Positions 9,898 to 20,643 of a stretch of DNA of 64,000 bases are shown here, piece after piece (the first letter of the stretch is position 1; each line of letters begins with the position of its first letter). A model generated the notes under the pieces. That model was not told the origin of the DNA. It saw only the letters and a list, made by a program, of their open reading frames with translations, and did no database searches. The DNA lies in contig BSYQ01000004.1 in the NCBI GenBank assembly GCA_030272585.1, positions 3,224,001 through 3,288,000 on the forward strand, written 5' to 3'. The translations under genes were made by a program, and so were the position numbers. This stretch comes from Bryopsis sp. KO-2023 (lineage: Eukaryota > Chlorophyta > Ulvophyceae > Bryopsidales > Bryopsidaceae).

Positions 9898-10429
9898 ATG
9901 TCAGAGAGTGATATCGACATAGACATCGCTATAGACATCGCTGCACTGGAGCAAGTGGAAAGAGTAGAAAAGGTAACACACATAAACCTGTACAAATTGT
10001 GCACATGCAACAGTGATACAATAAAACAAACACGCCAAACACCAAATCAGATCGTTCTCATACATTGTCAAAAACACATTGGGTTTCATGTAGGAACTAC
10101 GCCGGAAAAACGACTTTTCGATGCAGAATTTGCAGCGCGCCATGCGCTCCGAGCCACCCTTGGAGCTGCCAAAACCATCTCCAAAGCCCGTGAAAGAAGT
10201 CAGCCAGCCTCCGCCGACCAGTGATCATACTGCCACGCAGAACCTTGCTGCACCTGCCACATCCACGATATCCGCTTCACCACCATATGGTACACTGGTG
10301 CCCACTCTGACCACGACGGCGGCGCATCACACTACCAAGACATCAGCACCACGAGTCGGTCACCCAGTGCCAACAATAAAGTCACCATCACAGCAGCGGC
10401 CCGCCACGGAGAAACGCTCCGATGGATAA
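9898..10429 (+). CDS. Two-exon small protein: helical N terminus, Pro/Thr-rich tail
   Basis: Exon 1 is 9898-9972, from ATG. The intron 9973-10093 has GTAACA at the donor and CATGTAG at the acceptor. Exon 2 is 10094-10429. Both junctions are phase 0 and reading continues through ...QVERVEK / ELRRKNDFSMQNLQ..., giving 136 aa. The N terminus is a DI-repeat (DIDIDIAIDIAA) leading into a helix; the rest is rich in Pro, Thr and Ser and ends EKRSDG. Family unknown. The clean intron argues for an expressed gene. An overlapping frame continues at 10422-10751 without a recognisable product and is not called. Confidence 0.45.
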
Positions 10430-10780
10430 CCCACAGCCCGTGCAAAAGACACACGCGAGCAGCCACCACCACTTGAGAAGATCGCCACCAAGCGTCAGTC
10501 GAAGCGTCTCCAAGTTCGAGAACCAAAATGACACTTCAAATACAAGACTATATTTTCGGTGCAAACATAGTGGGACGTTGGGTTCAACTGACACTGTTGT
10601 GAGAGCTTCTGCCCATATGATTTTCGATTTTTGGCACAAAATACCATGTAACTCGAGGTTTCCTCCTTTCATCTTCAAGCGTCCAGGTCATGGGTGTGCA
10701 ACACTACAAACAAAAAATAAAATAAATGATATATCACTCATGACAACATAATGACATATGAAATCAGTGCAAAAACACAG

Positions 10781-10788
10781 TATAAAAA
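10781..10788 (+). promoter_or_regulatory. TATA box candidate
   Basis: TATAAAAA lies 65-72 bp upstream of the ATG at 10853. Similar boxes occur before the Helitron gene (486-492) and before the small ORF at 11853 (about 11758-11765), suggesting a common promoter style in this segment. Confidence 0.4.
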
Positions 10789-10852
10789 CCCAAAGTCGCC
10801 ATTCTCGCAATCATATTATCCAGGTTAGACATTGAAGTGAAAAATACACACA

Positions 10853-11186
10853 ATGGATCGACGCGAGGAAGAACGTATACTTATCTTTTACGACCTACAA
10901 AGACTTATGAGAGAAATAAAGCGCCTCATATCGGTGAGCTCAAAAACATAGCCCACACCCCCAAATCACCCTTTTCATACAAAAAAAAAGAGATAAAAGA
11001 TATAACGAGGTAGAGATATTGTTCGTTCAGGAGATATATTACCCACACCCAGCGACAACGGATGTCCCATGCGTCCCCGTGCCCGTCGCCGTCGATCACT
11101 CCATCTCATACTACCTCACACGTTCCCATCACCAACGACGGATAGTCCGGACACACCTGCAGCGGCTGCAGAAAAATGCGTTCTGA
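10853..11186 (+). CDS. Two-exon 78-aa helical protein, unknown function
   Basis: Exon 1, 10853-10933, encodes MDRREEERILIFYDLQRLMR and a few more residues. A 97-bp intron (10934-11030) has donor GTGAGC and acceptor TTCGTTCAG. Exon 2, 11031-11186, continues in phase 0 to a TGA and ends VRTHLQRLQKNAF. The product is highly charged and helical at both ends. A TATA box lies about 70 bp upstream of the ATG. No family is recognised. Its start resembles other ORFs of the cluster, but similarity is too low to claim paralogy. Confidence 0.4.
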
Positions 11187-11369
11187 CCCCCCAATCCAGG
11201 TCGTTAATTGTTCCACAATGCAATGCAAATTCTGTTGATGACATTGTATGTTATTCATATGCAATGACGTTACACTTTGACATTTCACGTCCGACCCTGA
11301 CTCAACCTATCAAAACAGCAAGCACATACAAAACCCCCCTTTCGCACAATCAAGAGACAACCCACAGCA

Positions 11370-11669
11370 ATGGAAGCACAAAACCAAAGAGAAATCAAAT
11401 CCTTACGCAACGTAGTCGCCCTTGCACGCATAATCCGTTGGCAACTACGTGCTGCTATATCGTGCAATCAAGGCGAAGAGGCAATAACAACGCTCATCCA
11501 CAGGTGCCGTCACCTAGAGATCCGCACCATCAACGTCCTAACCGCAATCGCCGAGACGATGCCACCCGCCTCCTACGATGCACGCAACCTCATGCTAGCG
11601 CTCCGGAGCCAAATTCATCGCCTCCACGTCCTCGTCCGCCACCGTAACCCCGCCAATCACACATCGTGA
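11370..11669 (+). CDS. Small helical protein (99 aa), unknown function
   Basis: ATG at 11370 and TGA at 11667. The protein is almost entirely predicted helix and rich in Leu, Arg and Ile (EIKSLRNVVALARIIRWQLR ... LMLALRSQIHRLHVLVRHR). It sits between two similar short ORFs on the same strand and shares their Arg-rich helical character. Function unknown. Confidence 0.35.
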   Translation: MEAQNQREIKSLRNVVALARIIRWQLRAAISCNQGEEAITTLIHRCRHLEIRTINVLTAIAETMPPASYDARNLMLALRSQIHRLHVLVRHRNPANHTS

Positions 11670-11757
11670 TCACACATGATTCAGGTCAATCACCTCATCC
11701 ATAATATATTACCACACATTAAAACAATTAAATCTCATGATTATATCCCTTGCACCC

Positions 11758-11765
11758 TATATAAA
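11758..11765 (+). promoter_or_regulatory. TATA box candidate
   Basis: TATATAAA sits about 90 bp upstream of the ATG at 11853, at the end of an AT-rich stretch. Confidence 0.4.
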
Positions 11766-11852
11766 CCCTTGCTCATGTGTCCTTGCAGGCCTATTTCCAC
11801 CCTTCCTTCCACTACGCATCAACCACCAGCAGACCGGCCGCTAACTCAGCTG

Positions 11853-12161
11853 ATGTCCGATCCGTCGCCTGGGCTTGCCCTCTCCCACGCCGTCAGACAC
11901 CTCCAGTGGACAATGTACGACTCCATGTCGTTTCTACGTCGCCTCCGTGATGCACGTTCGCCGCGAACACTTGCACGAGCTCGTCGCAACTGTGAAACCA
12001 CTGACCGGCTCATGATTGACGCTCTATCAATGATCATCTCTCTTATGTCACATGGACGAACCGCCCAAGACCTCGCAAGGATACGAGACATGTGGATCCG
12101 ACGCTACAACACCCTCTACTTCCACATGCAGCACCCCGTCAATGGTACCATCCACTATTAG
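11853..12161 (+). CDS. Small Arg-rich helical protein (102 aa), unknown function
   Basis: Start chosen at the first in-frame ATG after the TATA box (MSDPSPGLALSHAVRHLQWT). The body is helical and basic (SFLRRLRDARSPRTLARARR, RIRDMWIRRYNTLYFHMQ). It is the last of the small-ORF series. Architecture and charge resemble the 99-aa ORF just upstream, and the two may be diverged duplicates. No domain is recognised. Confidence 0.4.
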   Translation: MSDPSPGLALSHAVRHLQWTMYDSMSFLRRLRDARSPRTLARARRNCETTDRLMIDALSMIISLMSHGRTAQDLARIRDMWIRRYNTLYFHMQHPVNGTIHY

Positions 12162-13043
12162 TTTCGGGCCATCTGAATCTTATCGATGCGTTGTGTTTGT
12201 GAAGCGGTGATAAAAAAGGACCGAGGGACCGTTTTTGTTATTCTCGCTTTTGTTCGATGATCACCAGATGTTGGGTTGGATGTTCGCCACTATTATCTTC
12301 TTGCGTTTTCTTTGCAAAGGCACGATAGCACTACGATACAATGAATACCAACGGCCTAAACCGACCACGGGGGGGGTGTTTCCATTTGGTTTTTTATTGG
12401 GGTTTGGGGTTTGGGTTGGGTGGGGTTTCAGAGCACCCGCACAAGATTCACACAGAAGATGGGTGTGAGGCGACATAACTCACAAGACGGTTCAGAAGTG
12501 GAATGTCCAGGACCAACTTGGAGCAGGCGTTCCCCTTATGTTGGAGGCTGTGCAGGGTGTAAACATTTTCTATGAACGTTTATTGCAAAGATTTCTGACA
12601 ACTGGTCGCTTGGATTCCACCTTTGTTGAAGTAGATTGAGCGATTGGACTTTTGGGGTTTTGGGATTTTGGGGGGACACCCATTGGGACGTGCTGTAAAC
12701 ATTGTTCGCCTTGCAAATGTTTCCATCCTTTCATTCCCTTATTACATCCAACATAAAACCAAGACCCCTTCCAACATCAAGCCACCATTCACACCCGTCA
12801 TGCTCCAAACACCACAAACTTTTGTTACAATCTCACAATCGTACACCCGCCTTTTGCAAATCTGCGATTTGCGTCCTTCTGCTTGTATATTCAAAATCAG
12901 AATTCTGTATGTCTGGATCGATTAAATCATCAACCGGATGACTGCACGGTTTATCCCCATTACTCCGACACGGTCAGTCCGACTTCGTCCATGTCTGACA
13001 TCGGGACAGCGTCACAGTCCGACAGTCGGTCTGCCTCGCGGCA
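12162..13043. other. Stretch without a called gene; possible coding fragment at 12472-12640
   Basis: The frame at 12472-12640 reads through TVQKWNVQDQLGAGVPLM and FYERLLQRFLTTGRLDSTFV to a TGA and looks protein-like. It has no start codon and follows an AG, so it may be an exon or gene remnant. I do not recognise it. The rest is low-complexity G/T- or C-rich sequence. Confidence 0.25.
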
Positions 13044-13052
13044 ATCTACACC

Positions 13053-13621
13053 GGCTGGCAATTAATTTTGCCGCCGAATGCTTAATTATGGCGCCGAATG
13101 CTGAATTTTGCCGCCGAATGCTGAATTTTGCCGCCGACCGACTGGCAGCCGCCGGTCTACTTCGCGCTTGTTTAGCCCACTCGCTTGGCGCGCGCCGGTC
13201 GCGCTAACCCTAAACCCTAAACCCAACCCCCCCTTTTTTTACGCTGTTTGAACATAAGCTTTCTGAGGGGAGAGAAAGCCCTAAACACTTGGGATATCCT
13301 CGGCGTGATCCGGGTTCCCATTTTTGGAGTCGACGGCCACGGCTCCAGAGTCGACGGCCTCGCCGGCGCGCCGGTCTACTTCGCGCTTGTTTAGCCCACT
13401 CGCTTGGCGCGCGCTGGTCGCGCTAACCCTAAATCCTAAACCCAACCCCCCTTTTTTTTGGTCTGACATACATACGTTGGTCGCCTGTCGACCGACATCG
13501 CGACATCGCGTCTCCGAAGGGACGTCTGCCAGTCGGGCGGCGGCAGAATTCAGCATTCGGCTGCAGAATTCAGCATTCGGCGGCAAAATTCAGCATTTGG
13601 CGGTAAAATTAAGTTTTTGCC
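13053..13621. mobile_element. Mutator-like foldback MITE with 9-bp target site duplication
   Basis: The element begins GGCTGGCAATTAATTTTGCC and ends with an imperfect complement, giving terminal inverted repeats of about 85 bp that start GGC and end GCC. The arms are built from 23-bp repeats of GCCGAATGCTGAATTTTGCC type. It is flanked by ATCTACACC at 13044-13052 and 13622-13630, a perfect 9-bp direct repeat, the size Mutator transposons make. Inside, a block of about 95 bp (TCGCGCTTGTTTAGCCCACT ... CCCTAAACCC) occurs twice in direct orientation near 13150-13245 and 13367-13462. No transposase ORF is present, so it is non-autonomous. Confidence 0.75.
13206..13229 (+). repeat. Telomere-like CCCTAAA interstitial repeat
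   Basis: A short CCCTAAACCCTAAACCC tract (plant/algal TTTAGGG type) lies inside the foldback element. A degenerate second copy (CCCTAAATCCTAAACCC) is near 13427. Too short to be a telomere. Confidence 0.6.
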
Positions 13622-13630
13622 ATCTACACC

Positions 13631-14393
13631 ACTGCAGACCGACCTTGATGTTCACAAAAGTGCATCCCAACATATGTGCATTTTTTGAGTAAGTTAGTTA
13701 GTTCTCCCAATGCTTTTTTTTTTCTTCTTTTTTGAATGACATTCATTGTTTGTAAATACGGACTTGTGTAATAAATCTCCTGATGCTCTATAACCTCAAA
13801 AAATGATCATAAAGTCCTGAGAAGTTGAAATCTAAGCTTATAGGCTGCACGAATGAAGCAAGCCACTCTAACCTGATCTGGCCTTGTGAAGAAACCTTTT
13901 AATGACCTATGAATAAACAAATCTGAAAATCTGGTTCACAAAGACGAATATAACAGACAACAATAGAAAATAAAATGATCAGTTCGAACAAGGATTTGAG
14001 TTTTCGTGGTGAAGATGAGAACTTTTTGAGTGGCCAAAGATTGGGTTCAATGTGTCCTTCATGCAGCGGTGGTTTCAGATTCTAGATGGATGAACGGATC
14101 ATAATTCGTTCTAAGAAATGTAGCACAATAAATAGCAAAAAGAAGAAAAAAATCAATAAATAGCAAAACACGCCTGACCGATGAACGACAGAGATAACCC
14201 AGAGACTGGTACACTGTACATAATCACTTTTTTTTCCCCTGGGTACCATTTCCGTCAGATTATCCACATGAAGATTTTTTTTGGAGACTGTATCTTGTTT
14301 GATGGTGATACAGGACTTTGAGTGCACTTGCAGGAGATAACAATCTCAGATAATTTCATGCTGCTGCGTCCCAGCAAACTGAGGGTGTTGAGG

Positions 14394-14441
<48 letters not shown>

Positions 14442-14758
14442 TTGCATTTCTCGAGATCCTTTTGGAATTGCATTCGCTGCCTCCAGTAATGTTTTAAAAG
14501 GAACAGAAAAACCATCAGCGTGGTCTCTCCGGACCGCATCTCTCTGTTGTTTTCCTCACAAAGTTCTCTTCTTCAATCGTGTCAAAAAAAAAAATCTGGT
14601 TGAAATAAAAGCAAAACGTTGAGTAACAAAAAGTCTTGATCTTATTTATTTCAAAAAATCCTCGAATTGTAATCCGTTCTGAAAGAAACGCATCTGAAAC
14701 CCGATGATTTTTTTTCCCCATATTTTCCTGTGCGGAAGGTATTCCTCGACATGCAGCT
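13631..14758. repeat. Intergenic, with (AATC)n microsatellite at 14398-14440
   Basis: AT-rich sequence between the foldback element and the 3' end of the kinase gene. The only clear feature is a tetranucleotide repeat (CAATCAATC...) of about 43 bp. Part of this is probably the kinase 3' UTR. Confidence 0.7.
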
Positions 14759-17024
14759 TTACTCGTACACCCAAGATTTGGCACAGGGGGTGTAGTCGGC
14801 CAATTCTTCACTCTTGAACCACAGTGCGATTTCCTTTTGAGCAGACTGTCAAAAGACAAACACACACGAGTCTTGTGGATTCCAAATTATATTATGGAAG
14901 AATTCAGCCCATCTGAGTGCCGTTTCGTCAAGTGTTCATACAACTCGTGAGTTGTTGTTTGCACAAAGGGGGGGGGGGGAAGGGGAGCTGCACGAGGCTT
15001 TCAGTCTCAATGCTATATATTTAAGGAAAAAAAAAAACAGAAGAAAAAGGAGCAAGAAAACTGGTTGTGGTACGAACACATGATCTTTGCGAATTTTTTC
15101 TTGACAAAGCAAACTCTGATCGGCAAGCTTTTCCCCGAAACAGATGAACAGTTATGTAAGCAATCCATCATTCGGAGCGAAACAATTATAAAAAAGAAGG
15201 TGCAGGAAAAGAGAAGAAAAAAATCACCTCAGTGGAGTCGGAGCCGTGAATAATGTTCCTGCCCATTTCAATTGCATAATCTCCCCTGCCCGCAACATTT
15301 GAAAGAGCAATTCAAAACTTGACAATTTTTCTTCACACACCTGAGCGTGCAGACTCTCGCACATTCATTTTATTCCATTTATCCATCCAAAAATAAGCAC
15401 CCAGTTTTACTTTGGGTGCTGTATGCGTGTGTGTCATTCTTCAGCTTTCACCTGATTGTGCCGGGCTCCGATGCGGATGGATTCGTTGCACCGATCATTT
15501 TCCTCCCATAAGTGATTACATCTTTCCCTTCCCAAACCTGCACATTCAAAAAAAAATGAATGTGTTTTTCTGTTGAAAGAAAACAGAAAAAGAAAAGACG
15601 AGCAAAAGTAAAAAAACACACGCTCTGCTTTCAAAAAATACAGAGAACTAACCAAATACTCCAGCAACTGGACACTTTCCCAAAACAAAAAAAACGTATC
15701 GCAGTATTCTTTTGGTTTGCCGGAGCCTTTGTATGAAACTCACCATTGCAATGCATGGACCGGACGAAAGAAAATCCACCAGCTTTGGGAAGAAAGGTCT
15801 GCGTTCAGTCAAAGCCAAAAGAACGACTCCTAATTAGCGAGCCGAAAATCTTGACGGAAAAACACTGACAGGACCCCCTTCCCCATCTGCATGTAAATAT
15901 GAAAAACAGTGCTCTCTGTAGTATTCTTACTTTCCATTGTGCTCATCGTAATGGCTGGATGCCAGATCTTTCGTAGGAACGATGGCCTTGATCCCAACCA
16001 ATTTGTATCCTTTGGATTCGAACCTCCTGATGATTTCAGCCACCTGGAGCAAAAAAAACAGAAAAAACAGAAAAAAAGAACTGAAAACGGTTTTCCTGTG
16101 CCGTTTTGCTTATTAGTTTTTCAAGCAGATTATTATTATTAACACAATAGCAACAGAATGGAGAAAACAATCGACATTGGGCAGATTTCCCCCCAAAAAA
16201 AAACAAAACAAAAAAAGTCGAAGTGTGTGATTATATCAGGATTGTGTTATTTGAAGGCCAATGACTTTGAAAAAAAAAAAAAAAGAGTGGCACTGTGAAC
16301 TGGGGCATACTGGATATTGCCACAGTTCAATATCTATTGCAGGGTGTTCAGAGTATTATGAGGAGCGTTGTAAATTTGAAGTCAACTCACCAGCCCCCTC
16401 TGCACACCATCGGGCTTTATCTGGAAAAGGAGCAGAAAATGAAATTAAAAAAAAAAGGTTTGAAACACAGTTTTCTTGACAGTACTGTTTTGTTTTTTTT
16501 TCCCTCCCAAAGTCACCCCCCTTCACCAAGAGATATAATTGAAGAATCATAAAATAAAAGACAAAAATTTGAAAGGAAGTTATGGCAACCCTTTGTTTTC
16601 ATTTTCTCTGAAGGTCCGTTAGAATCAAGTCGAAAAAAAATCTCACAGGAAGGTTTCAGGAATGAGTTACAATAATACTTTAGAATATTCGCAAAACAAA
16701 ACATTTTGCACTCAGCTTTTCTCAATACAGTTAGATCTTTGGAACATATTGCTAGCACAATAAAAAAAAAAAAAAAAAAGCAAGAGGAGGCAGACATAGA
16801 TACTTTCTCTTATATACATTTTTAGTTCTTTTTCAGCACAAGTTCTGCTCTCACCATGATAAAGCTCCTTTCGTCACGAGGAGATGCGAAGGCGAAGGGC
16901 ATCATGGATGCTCCTCCCAGAGCTGCAAGCCCAAGAAAGTGCGACCATTCGCTTGAGCCCTCCTTCCCCTTCAAAACCGCCTGGGCAGCGCCAGAAGATC
17001 GACGACATGCTACGTACGCTGCAC
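14759..17024 (-). CDS. Nucleoside diphosphate kinase, organellar NDPK3-like (7 exons, 5' end incomplete)
   Basis: Transfers the gamma-phosphate between NTPs and NDPs through a phosphohistidine. Exons on the minus strand: up to 16855 (acceptor candidate at 17024), 16391-16420 (30 nt), 15931-16043, 15744-15798, 15452-15537, 15228-15285 and 14759-14845 (TAA). All junctions are GT-AG with matching phases. Key motifs are [42 protein letters not shown], the active-site [10 protein letters not shown] and the C terminus [16 protein letters not shown]. The N-terminal extension ending [20 protein letters not shown] resembles the targeting and hydrophobic segment of plant NDPK3. A further upstream frame from an ATG at 17393 (MFRAFLQSAGRSARIL) looks like an organelle presequence and may be exon 1, but its donor is unclear. 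It is divergent from the transporter gene at 18.1 kb. Confidence 0.9.
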
Positions 17025-18115
17025 CTGGGCGTTTCGAACAAGGACAACAGAGCAGAGTGATTCCATTGAAAAGCGTTGGAGCGAAGGATACAGAAACACA
17101 AACCAAAACAGAGTCGTCAAAGGTGATGGCAAAAAGCGTCAATCTATAGAAAATCAGCGGATTTCTTCGCTGCTTGGAGAGCACGGGATCTGTAACAAGC
17201 TTTCTGTTTGATCCTGCTTTTTTTTTTCAGACGTCGACGCTGAAACTACCCCAGCGTAGACTTGGGGGCAGGGATGGGGCAGCAAACGAATTAGACAACG
17301 GTGTAGACGAACCAACAGAGAAAGCGCACCACGCCCGTCGGCGGCCAAGATTCTGGCACTCCTTCCTGCCGATTGCAAAAATGCGCGAAACATCGCAGAG
17401 AGGGAAAACGGGGCAAAATTGGGCTGCCAAGCGAAGGAACGGGCTGGAGAGTGTGAAAGCTGGTGGAGGATTCTTTGATGCGATGCAGGATTCGCTTGGG
17501 TTGAGGGGTCATATAATGTTGTAGCTTCCCATGTAGGTCAAGATCGTATCAGTATCTAAGGGCGAAAACGTTGTTGGTTTGCCCGTAGTTCTGCTCCTAT
17601 CGACCCTCCTGTTTCTAGGTCGCAGCGCCAGCAGCGTCACGCCGAGTTTTTATATCCACACAGATAAAAAAAAGGCTTTCGACGGGTTCGCTGCGTGTGC
17701 TTGTTGGTGGTGGTGTCGTCTTTTTTTGACGGGGAAAAGAAAAAGAAGAAAAGAAGAAAAAAACTCGCGCGTTGTTTGCGATGCGATTGGGAACGACCTT
17801 CGACTCCGTGTCACGACCATCATCGCTGTTCAGCACCAGGTGCCGACAGAAAAAAACAACAAAGCGAGTGAAAAACGAGGAACCTCCCTCCTCCGTCACG
17901 GTTTTGAAATTTCACATACGTCGTCGAGTTGACGAAATGCGTCAAGTCGTTGTTGCATCCTGCACCGTTCCCTGTTTTCCCTTTTATTGTCTTCTTGAAG
18001 TAGCGACGTCTTTTTTCAGCCCTAGTGATTTCTGGCGTGTTGTAGCCTGCTGCTCACGGACCCTGACGGACCCCAATATCTAACCTCGTTGTTTGTTTTT
18101 TTGCAATTTCCTCAG

Positions 18116-20643
18116 CCCGCTCCCCAGCAGCGCGTCAAGCAAATGCTTCCACGCGCAAACGCGCCCCACGCCGATCAGGCTGGGCGTGACGAGGAGCGGT
18201 CGCAACTTGGGGTCCCGCTATGAGAGCGACCCCCAGGTGATGGAACCCGAAACGATCAGCGCCAATATTGTGAAAGCCCCCGATTTCAGCGACGCGGGGA
18301 CACGACGTCCTGACGGGGCGTTGGCCGAAGTGGAGGTCGTCGAAGAGAAGTCAGGCAACATGATTTCGGAATACTGGGATGCTCTCCCTGGAAGATACAG
18401 GATCATGGTGGCCACATGCATGGCCTTCATGTTGTGCAACATGGTAATTGAAGCTACCTTGAATTTTTAATTTTTTTTATCAAGGTTGAGGAGCACATTT
18501 TTTTTCCTTTTATTTAATCAAGATTGAGGAGCACATTTTTTATGTTTTTCAAACAGTTTCTGAAAAAATAGTGTTGTAGGGTTTCACAATCCTCCGTAGT
18601 ATATATATATAGGGCAAATATATATATATATATATATTATTTTTTTTTGGGGGGGGGGGATTTCAATGGAAATTATCGGATAGGGCTACAGGCTGGGAGA
18701 TATTGAGCACTACTTTTTGAGGGAAAAGCGACAAATCTGTGAAGTTTCAGGGAAAAGCTTTCTAGTAAAGGAGGGGGGGGGAAGTTTTTTTTGCCTTGTG
18801 CTACAACATGCAGCAATTTCTACATTTTTTCACTCAAAGCTATTTTTTTTTAATTTTCGTTTTGCAGGACAAGGTGAACATGTCTGTTGCTATCATTCCC
18901 ATGGCCCAAGAATTTGGATGGTCTTCGTCCGTGTCTGGCATCGTGCAATCTTCGTTTTTCTACGGGTACATGCTTTGCCAGCTCCCTGGAGGATTTTTGT
19001 CCTCCAGGTTCACGGGATCCCGAATGTTGCCCATCGGAGTCGGTCTGTGGTCGGCTGCCACTGCAGCAGTTCCCATTCTCGGAGGAAGTGTCGGAGGTGA
19101 CTATCGCTTGCCACTTTCTCTTTCTCATCGATCAACCTTCCTTATTCCACCCTGTTTTTTTTTTTTCTGTTTGGGGGAAGGGAAGAGAGGGGGCAGAATG
19201 GAATAAAATGGAAGGTGGGGTTTCACGCAAACCAGCTTTCCCTCTTTTTTTTTCCCCTTTTTTTTCTCTCTCTCTCTCTCTTTTTTTTTTTTTTTTTTCC
19301 TTTTTTTTGGGGGAAAAAGGAAGCTGAACAGCAGTATTTCTTGGGTTTGGTTTCCACATCAGGTCTGTGCGTTTCCCGAGCAGCAGTCGGTTTAGGAGAG
19401 TCCCTCTCTCCTGCCGCCGCAACCGACATGGTGGCCAGATCCGTCCCCAAAGAGGAGCGATCCCGAGCCGTTTCCCTCGTTTTCGGAGGATTTCACGTTG
19501 GCACCATCTTGGGACTGCTGGCCTCCCCCGTTCTAGTGGAAAACTTCGGCTGGCAATCCGTGTTTTACGTTTTTGGGGTGATGGGACTTGTGTGGGTGGG
19601 TTTCTTTGAAAACTTGGTGAATGATGTCAGGAAGACAGACCCAGAATTCATCGGAAAAATGAGGGGGGAGACTTGCAATGCTATCGGAGTGCAAGCCGAT
19701 GAACCATTGCCGTGGAGGGCCATGTTGAGAAACAGGCCATTGCAGGCACTGATGTACACACATTTCTGCAACAACTGGTGGGTCGCCATTCTCGGCAACT
19801 TAAGGATACGTTTCTTTTGGAAGACAGGGCTTACAATCCAATTCAGCGGCATTTTTTTTTGCACATTTTGATTGGGTTATGACTACGTCCCATTTTTTCC
19901 CCACACTTGAAAATTATTTTGAAAAAGGAAAGAAGCAAATGAATGAATGAAAACGTACGATTTCTTTTACTTTTTTTTCCTTGGTTTTATGCAGGTTCCA
20001 CTTCACGATGTTGGCGTGGCTACCAACCTATTTCGTGGACACCCTCCACTTGGATTTGACCCACGCGTCCCAGATCGCTCTGTTGCCCCCATTGGCCGGA
20101 ATCGCCGTCTCCTCAATCGCTGGTCCCTTGGCAGACTTCCTGATCGGAAAGGGCTTCGCGGTATCCAACGTCCGAAAAGCAGCCCAATGCACAGCTTTCC
20201 TGGGACCGCTGTTGTGCCTGGTGGGCGCCACCATCTCTGACAATGGAGTGGTGGACACTGTCAGCATCACCACAGCCCTCGGCCTGAGTAGCTTCTCCCT
20301 CGCTGGTCTGTACTGCAACCATCAAGATTTGAGCCCTAAGTATGCCAGCATCATGCTGGGGATGACTAACACCATCGGGGCTTTCCCTGGAATCGCCGGA
20401 GTGGCGATTTCTGGGTATCTGTTGGACCAGACCGGGTCTTGGTCGATGTCTTTGTTCGTGCCGTCGATGTTCTTCTTTTTGACGGGGTCCATCGTATACA
20501 GCATGTATGGGAGCGGAGAATTACAGGACCTTTCGGATAACCGACCCTTTGAGATCGAGTCCAAGCTGAAGTCTCCACAATGGGACGGCGTGAAAACAGC
20601 ATTTCAAGATATGCTGAAAAAATGGGACTCGAAGAATCAATGA
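18116..20643 (+). CDS. SLC17/ANTR-type anion (phosphate) transporter, MFS, 4 recognised exons
   Basis: A major facilitator of the sodium-phosphate/organic anion branch that includes plastid ANTR transporters. Exons: 18116-18443, 18868-19096, 19363-19777 and 19995-20643 (TGA), all GT-AG with correct phases. The first in-frame ATG is 18240, giving 498 aa. The frame upstream of it (Ser/Arg/Thr-rich, no acidic residues until YESDP) looks like a plastid transit peptide, and the acceptor TTTCCTCAG at 18115 implies an unresolved first exon. Conserved pieces are NMDKVNMSVAIIPMA after TM1, GWSSSVSGIVQSSFFYGYM, RAAVGLGESLSPAA, VPKEERSRAVSLVFGG, NNWFHFTMLAWLPTYF and GLYCNHQDLSPKYASIMLG. About 12 membrane spans are expected. 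The substrate (phosphate, glutamate or ascorbate) cannot be read from sequence. Confidence 0.9.

Noticed and set aside
13206-13440. Telomere or subtelomere boundary
   Set aside because: Only two to three CCCTAAA units, located inside a transposon, with host genes on the right.
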